NCBI RefSeq assembly: GCF_013368755.1
Contig: NC_049566.1
Span: forward strand, 434,001-498,000
Reading direction: 5' to 3'
DNA: 64,000 nucleotides
Source of the DNA: Talaromyces rugulosus
Taxonomy: Eukaryota; Ascomycota; Eurotiomycetes; Eurotiales; Trichocomaceae
Part shown: piece after piece, positions 56,863 through 64,000 of the stretch
Layout: every line of letters starts with the position of its first letter
Numbering within the stretch: position 1 is the stretch's first letter
Made by a program: the position numbers and the translations under genes
The notes under the pieces: generated by a model
What the model saw: the letters and a program-made list of their open reading frames with translations, nothing else
Told to the model about the DNA's origin: nothing
The model's database searches: none

Positions 56863-57560
56863 GTCGCCGTCGGCCAAGAGCCAAACAAGGCTCCCAGTGT
56901 TTCTCAGATCTTCGTCATCGCCCGGGGGGTCCAAGTGTCGTCTTCGAGGTAACCGGAACGAAGAAAAAGAGATTATATCGTTAGGGCGCTCACCAATTTC
57001 CCAGAGAAAGGCAATATGTGGCGCTATAACAGCAATTTGTTTAGTTGAGGCGAAACGGCTCGAGTCCGGAGATGGGAGCGGAGACGATAAGGAACTGATA
57101 AACTGGGTTGCGTCACGCCGTCAACAAGCGACCCCTCCTCGGGAATCAAATAGAGAGAAGCTCCAACCAGCCGACCTTTGCACAATGCAGCGAGGCAAAC
57201 AGGGAGGCGAGCAGAAACGCTGACAGTACTCTGAGACAGGATGTGAGGCGGGCAAGTGTCAAGGGCAGACGAGCAAGCAGTTAGTTGTCTGTCACGCCGT
57301 CGCTGCTTCTGATGGGAAGCGGCGACTACGGTAGTTTGGGCCGCTACGGGCGCGCTAAACCATAAGCGGAAACGCCTTGTGATGCGGCCGATCACGTCTC
57401 TCTCGCGTGCTTGCGGTTTCTACTATTGCAACTACTGCTAGTACTACGCTGGTGGACATCGTGGAAGCGGTCAGGCTCGGTATATCATTATTACACGGCG
57501 GATCATTCCTATCTATAGCGTGGTTGTGTGATTGTGTGATACCGGCGATCTGTCCAACCT
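56863..57560. promoter_or_regulatory. ATG2 promoter region
   Basis: About 700 bases between the ATG2 start and the 3' end of the deaminase gene, both on the minus strand. No gene seen. Confidence 0.45.
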
Positions 57561-59342
57561 CTAGTCCACCTCGTCCGCAAACTCCAACACCACCCACTGG
57601 CAAAACTTCTCAAAGTCCTCGTACCATTCCTGCAGACGCTTCGCCTTGGTGCCGCTGCCCATGATTCCGCCTCGAATGCCGGCCTGCCACTCTTGAGAGC
57701 TTTGGTCCTCGAAACAGCTCCAGCGGACGGAATTCTCGGCCATGGTGGCCAGGCCCGACAGGCCCATGTTGGCCAACCCTTGAAGAACCTGCCAAAAGTC
57801 ATGTGTGAGGCCGTTCTTGCCGTGGCCAAGTATGGCCGGGTCGTCATTGTTGAGAGAAACAGAGACGCCCCGCGATAACAGCGCGGGAAGAGAATGGTGC
57901 TTGATTGTGCTGGCTAGTCGCAGGATCTCGTTGGATATGGGGCAGCATTCAATCAGGATCTTCTTCTCCTTGACCAAATCGATTAGTAGTGGGTGTTTAT
58001 ATAAGGAGTATCCATGACCGATACGGCGTGTGCCTAGCAAAATAGCATCGTATAGATTCTCGTCCGTCTCGTCGCCATCCCCCAGACATTCGCCTGCATG
58101 GAAGAAGAACGGGATTTCAACGCCCTCTTCCGCACAGAGCTTGCGGAACCAGAACAATACCGGGATCAGGTCAGCTAGCGGTCGTCCATTGTCTTCCTGG
58201 CCGACGACATCGAAACCACAGATCATTTCGGGATACTCATGCTTGGCGATTATGCATTGCTTCATACTCTCGACAACGCCTCTATTGTCGAAGAACCTAA
58301 GGGTGGTCCAGATCATTCGTGCGCCGTAAAAGCGTGCTCCATCTTCCGTAACCTTAAATTTCTCAATCTCATCCTTGAAGACGCGGATAAACTCCACGTA
58401 GTCCTCTTCGGCGGCATCCGCGCCCTCGCGGCGATACTCAAAGACAAATGCAGTCCTGAAATCGACATATCTGATGCCATCCTTGGAAAGCTCTGTTAGC
58501 ATTCGTCGTAGACAGGCCCGGAAGATCGGTTCGTAGAATAAAATAGAACCTATAAACGGAAAAGTGCGCTGAAAGATGTCCCATATGGCATTCACACCGT
58601 GGTGGTGCTGATATGAATGCTCGGCAGAAATCACCATTCTGCCTCTCAGCCATTTCCGGAATCCTTCCTCACCGCCGTTGGGGAACGTGGTGGCCGCCTT
58701 GCGTATGTGGATCAGAGACGAGGGGCTGTATTCCTTGCTCCAGACGGGCTCCTTGTTTTCTGACGCTGCCAAGGGCGTTGAAGAATATTGAAAAGTAAGG
58801 GGTGCTACTTCCAGATCTTGCTCCGTCAACAACGGGGCCGGGGCGGATATGTGGATGCCCGGTGTATCGAATGCTTGGTCGATGAGAAAATCGACGTCAA
58901 ACATGGCATCAAGATGGGCGTGTAGGAGAGACCCCTTGGGCATTTGCTCGACAATCTTCCATAGCTTGGTCTTTTCCATGCGTTCCCGAGCGACCGTGAA
59001 CATCACCCCTGGATAGAGAAGCTCGTCGTCTTGCTGGTGGTCCTTGGTCCAGATTTCACGCAGTTCCTTGTCTCGGATGGTAGCAACAATGCGACAGGCT
59101 TCCTTCGCGACTGCAGACATGGAGTTGTAGAATTTGAAGTCTTTTTTTTCCGACGGTTAGCAAATGAAAGACCAGGAAGTTGGAGCAAAGAATTACGCAC
59201 CATGCCGCTGTTTGTGTTCCTGTTCTATTAGTGCATCACGCCCATTAAGATATTTCTGAATAAACGCGTCTTCAAATTGAGGAATCCCTTCCTCCTGCTC
59301 CCATTCCGAATCATCCTGTGAGGGAATATTGGAAGCCAACAT
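57561..59342 (-). CDS. Adenosine deaminase, ADGF/CECR1 type
   Basis: Deaminates adenosine or 2'-deoxyadenosine to inosine. Exons 59342-59201 and 59140-57561, intron 60 nt with an A-rich acceptor (AAAAAAAG); 573 residues. Zinc and catalytic motifs are in order: GSLLHAHLDAMFD (HxH), FFFHAGECLGDGD (His/Glu), RIGHGYSLYKHP, CCPISNEILRL and VSLNNDDPAILGHG (Asp pair). The ADGF-type N-terminal region (DALIEQEHKQRHDFKFYNSM) precedes the domain, but there is no signal peptide (MLASNIPSQDDSEWEQEEG), so unlike animal ADGF it should stay in the cell. A nucleoside transporter gene lies in the same 20 kb, though not adjacent. Confidence 0.92.
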
Positions 59343-59852
59343 GATCGATGGTGGAAAATAATGATCGCCGTGGAATAATGCAATTGAGACTGTTTGTTAT
59401 TGTTGTGGAGGAGGAGGTATGACGGAGCAAGGAACCCCGCAGTTAATTGGCTGCTCAAAGTTTGTTCAATTCAAGGTCACATTGGAGGTCGCATGACTAA
59501 GCCGATCGTGATATATGTAGTGATAAATGAAGATATATTATAAATGTACTGTATCAGGTCGATTAAATACAAACAGAAAGAGTGTCGACAACAATCTAGG
59601 GGCTCCAACTGACGTCATCGCGATAGCATCATTTTTGCGAAGCATAAAACTACATAGTTGACATCAACATACATATAAGTTTTAAATGTTCGGGCTTTTA
59701 TATTTGATGTAGTAATATGTAATTCCATGTATATAAACACCATCTCATTATCTAGATCCAACCGTATATCTATACAATATATACACTATCTAGCTCTTGT
59801 ATCTCATAAGACCACCGTCTACAAAAGTATTGTACGCTGATCAGCGTTTTTA
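59343..59852. promoter_or_regulatory. Deaminase promoter / MDP-1 downstream region
   Basis: About 510 AT-rich bases. No gene seen. Confidence 0.4.
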
Positions 59853-62510
<2,658 letters not shown>

Positions 62511-64000
62511 ATGGATACCCTAAACTCGCCGTCTCACATTCGAGACGCGTCGCCGACGCCTGATCCTGTCAGCCATGCTTCTCGACAGTCCTCCTCAAAG
62601 AACTCTCGTAAACGAGATATTGAAGAAATGCAGGAGGTTACGGCAGGCCTCGTGCCGTCCAGCAGTCTCGGCCAGTTCTCCTTTGCTCCCGCCACCCGAA
62701 CGACCGTCGTAACAACGACCACCACCACAACCACCAACTTTCCTCCTCTGGTTTTCAACCCACCTCGATCCGCTCGTCATCTTGATCCTAAACTATACCC
62801 TCTTGCTGCTAATCCAACTCCTTCCGAACTAAGACGCTTCCAGTTCGAACTCGGCGGACAGTCTGTCATTTTTAATGAACCAGATGATACTACTGCTGCC
62901 CTCGACGAGGTTAGTTTTCCCAGCCGGTTTCGCCTGCCATCGACTAACGAAAAATCCAGTTAAATGAACAACGAGATGCTTTGAAAGCATCAAAAGGCGT
63001 CCTCACTTCTGTTGCAGTCTACGATGGCCCCGATCAAAACGCCACCCCTTCCCAACCACCGACGCATCAGGTTTCTAAAGCGACTGGTTCGAGACGTCGG
63101 CCGGGCTCTCCCCTTGGTAAACGCGAATCTTCTCGTAAAAATCGATCTTTGGGAACAGCGCCAGAGCCCCGTGGCCCGAATATGCCGAGAAGGAGTCGTT
63201 TGGGACGAGTTGCCTCCGCCACTAGTTCATCGGCCCCTGGCTTGGCCACACCAGAAACAGAATCAAACCAATTCCGCCTCGATCACCATGCGGTACTGAG
63301 AAAGCGAATTCACGGCGGGAGGGCAGGCCACAAAGTCAACTCCGGCTCTTCCAACGACGATCAAGACTCCTTGCAATCCTCGAATCCTAGACCACCTTTG
63401 TTTACAAGAGCTCCCAGTGAAACACATGATAAGTCTGAGGAGGCCACCAGCGCCGTGGAGAACTCCCAAGACTCTCAACACGCTCTATCAGCACCCGGGG
63501 GACTTGACTCTGGAGAGGCCATGATAGAGGACAATGAGACAAGCCAATATCCGGAATCATCTGCTACTCAGCCGTACCGGACCGTGCCCGGCCTTGCTAA
63601 CCTGCCTGCTATCGATAGTGCTCTAAGCCAAGATATGTGTTTGCCTAGTCCAAGCCTATCGCCTGTTACCGCTATGAACACCCACAACCCCGATTCCTTT
63701 TTCGAATTTACTGAAGACCAGGGAACCGAAACCGACTCCAGCCTTGATAATCAGGTATCCAAATTGACACGCCTTACTTCCCGAAATGGCGCCACGAGTG
63801 TATCAGCGCCAGCAGACGTTTACAATGGTACTATACAACCACGCCCTCCGTCTCTAATGGAAATTCCGGCTACGTTGGATTTCTTTGAATCGATCCCAGA
63901 CGAGATGAAGACTTATATGATGTATCAGCTGCTGAGACGTTGTCCCAAGTCTACATTACAGTTCGTTGCCGACGTCGTGAATCCAGCCCTCAAGTGCGAT
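62511..64000 (+). CDS. cdc4: Cdc4-type F-box/WD40 protein, N-terminal part (runs off right edge)
   Basis: Exon 1 is 62511-62909, a 50 nt intron is 62910-62959, and exon 2 is open from 62960 to the window end; about 480 residues are visible. The first 400 residues are disordered (Ser, Thr, Pro, Arg). Near the end comes the D-domain used for dimerisation in Cdc4/FBXW7 proteins: FFESIPDEMKTYMMYQLLRR, then STLQFVADVVNPALKCD, which normally leads straight into the F-box. The F-box and WD40 propeller are therefore expected just past the edge. Such proteins select phosphorylated cell-cycle and metabolic regulators for SCF ubiquitination. Another F-box/WD40 protein with the same D-domain is the alternative. 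Confidence 0.85.

Overview
The window is nuclear DNA of a filamentous ascomycete. Genes are split by short introns (about 42-90 nt, GT...AG, CTRAY-like branch sites). Protein families are typically fungal (Zn2Cys6 factor, DUF7703 membrane protein, RIB3, ATG2, CNT nucleoside transporter), and gene style and spacing fit Eurotiales (Aspergillus/Penicillium/Talaromyces type). The genus assignment is inference. Exon coordinates were derived by hand from reading frames and splice signals; a feature spans start codon to stop codon, with introns named in the text.

Layout. (1) 1-3630: conserved pair, the 5' part of an Mlp1/TPR nuclear-basket gene (minus) divergent from TFIIE beta (plus). (2) About 3.73-19.28 kb: an accessory island bounded by two diverged direct copies of a ~120 bp sequence, one downstream of TFIIE beta and one downstream of a kinase-like gene next to RIB3. 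It holds a DUF7703 membrane protein, a putative secreted protein, several unknowns, an HSP20 gene broken by a 10 bp tandem duplication, a decayed FAD-oxidase copy, a truncated alcohol dehydrogenase ending at a head-to-head telomere repeat, a trehalose-phosphorylase-like protein that seems to lack catalytic residues, an intact FAD-linked oxidase and the kinase-like gene. (3) 19.4-26.4 kb: conserved block with RIB3, an F-box protein, Chk1 and a UbcH10/Ubc11-type E2. (4) About 26.8-37 kb: a second accessory block starting near a short telomere-like repeat: a methyltransferase, a Zn2Cys6 factor, inorganic pyrophosphatase, a small RING-H2 protein, a small ORF, a SHB17/phosphoglycerate-mutase-like phosphatase and an enolase. 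(5) 38-64 kb: conserved genes again: CNT nucleoside transporter, two disordered unknowns, ATG2, an ADGF-type adenosine deaminase, an MDP-1 phosphatase, and the 5' half of a Cdc4-type F-box gene running off the right end.

The most interesting system is block 4. Three paralogs of central-metabolism enzymes (PPase, SHB17/PGM-like, enolase), all with apparently complete active sites, sit beside a Zn2Cys6 regulator. Their intergenic regions carry the same direct-repeat motif, CGG-N5-ACGG (four of five copies extended to CGG-N5-ACGGAT), which is the kind of site such regulators bind. This looks like a self-regulated metabolic cluster that I cannot match to a described pathway.
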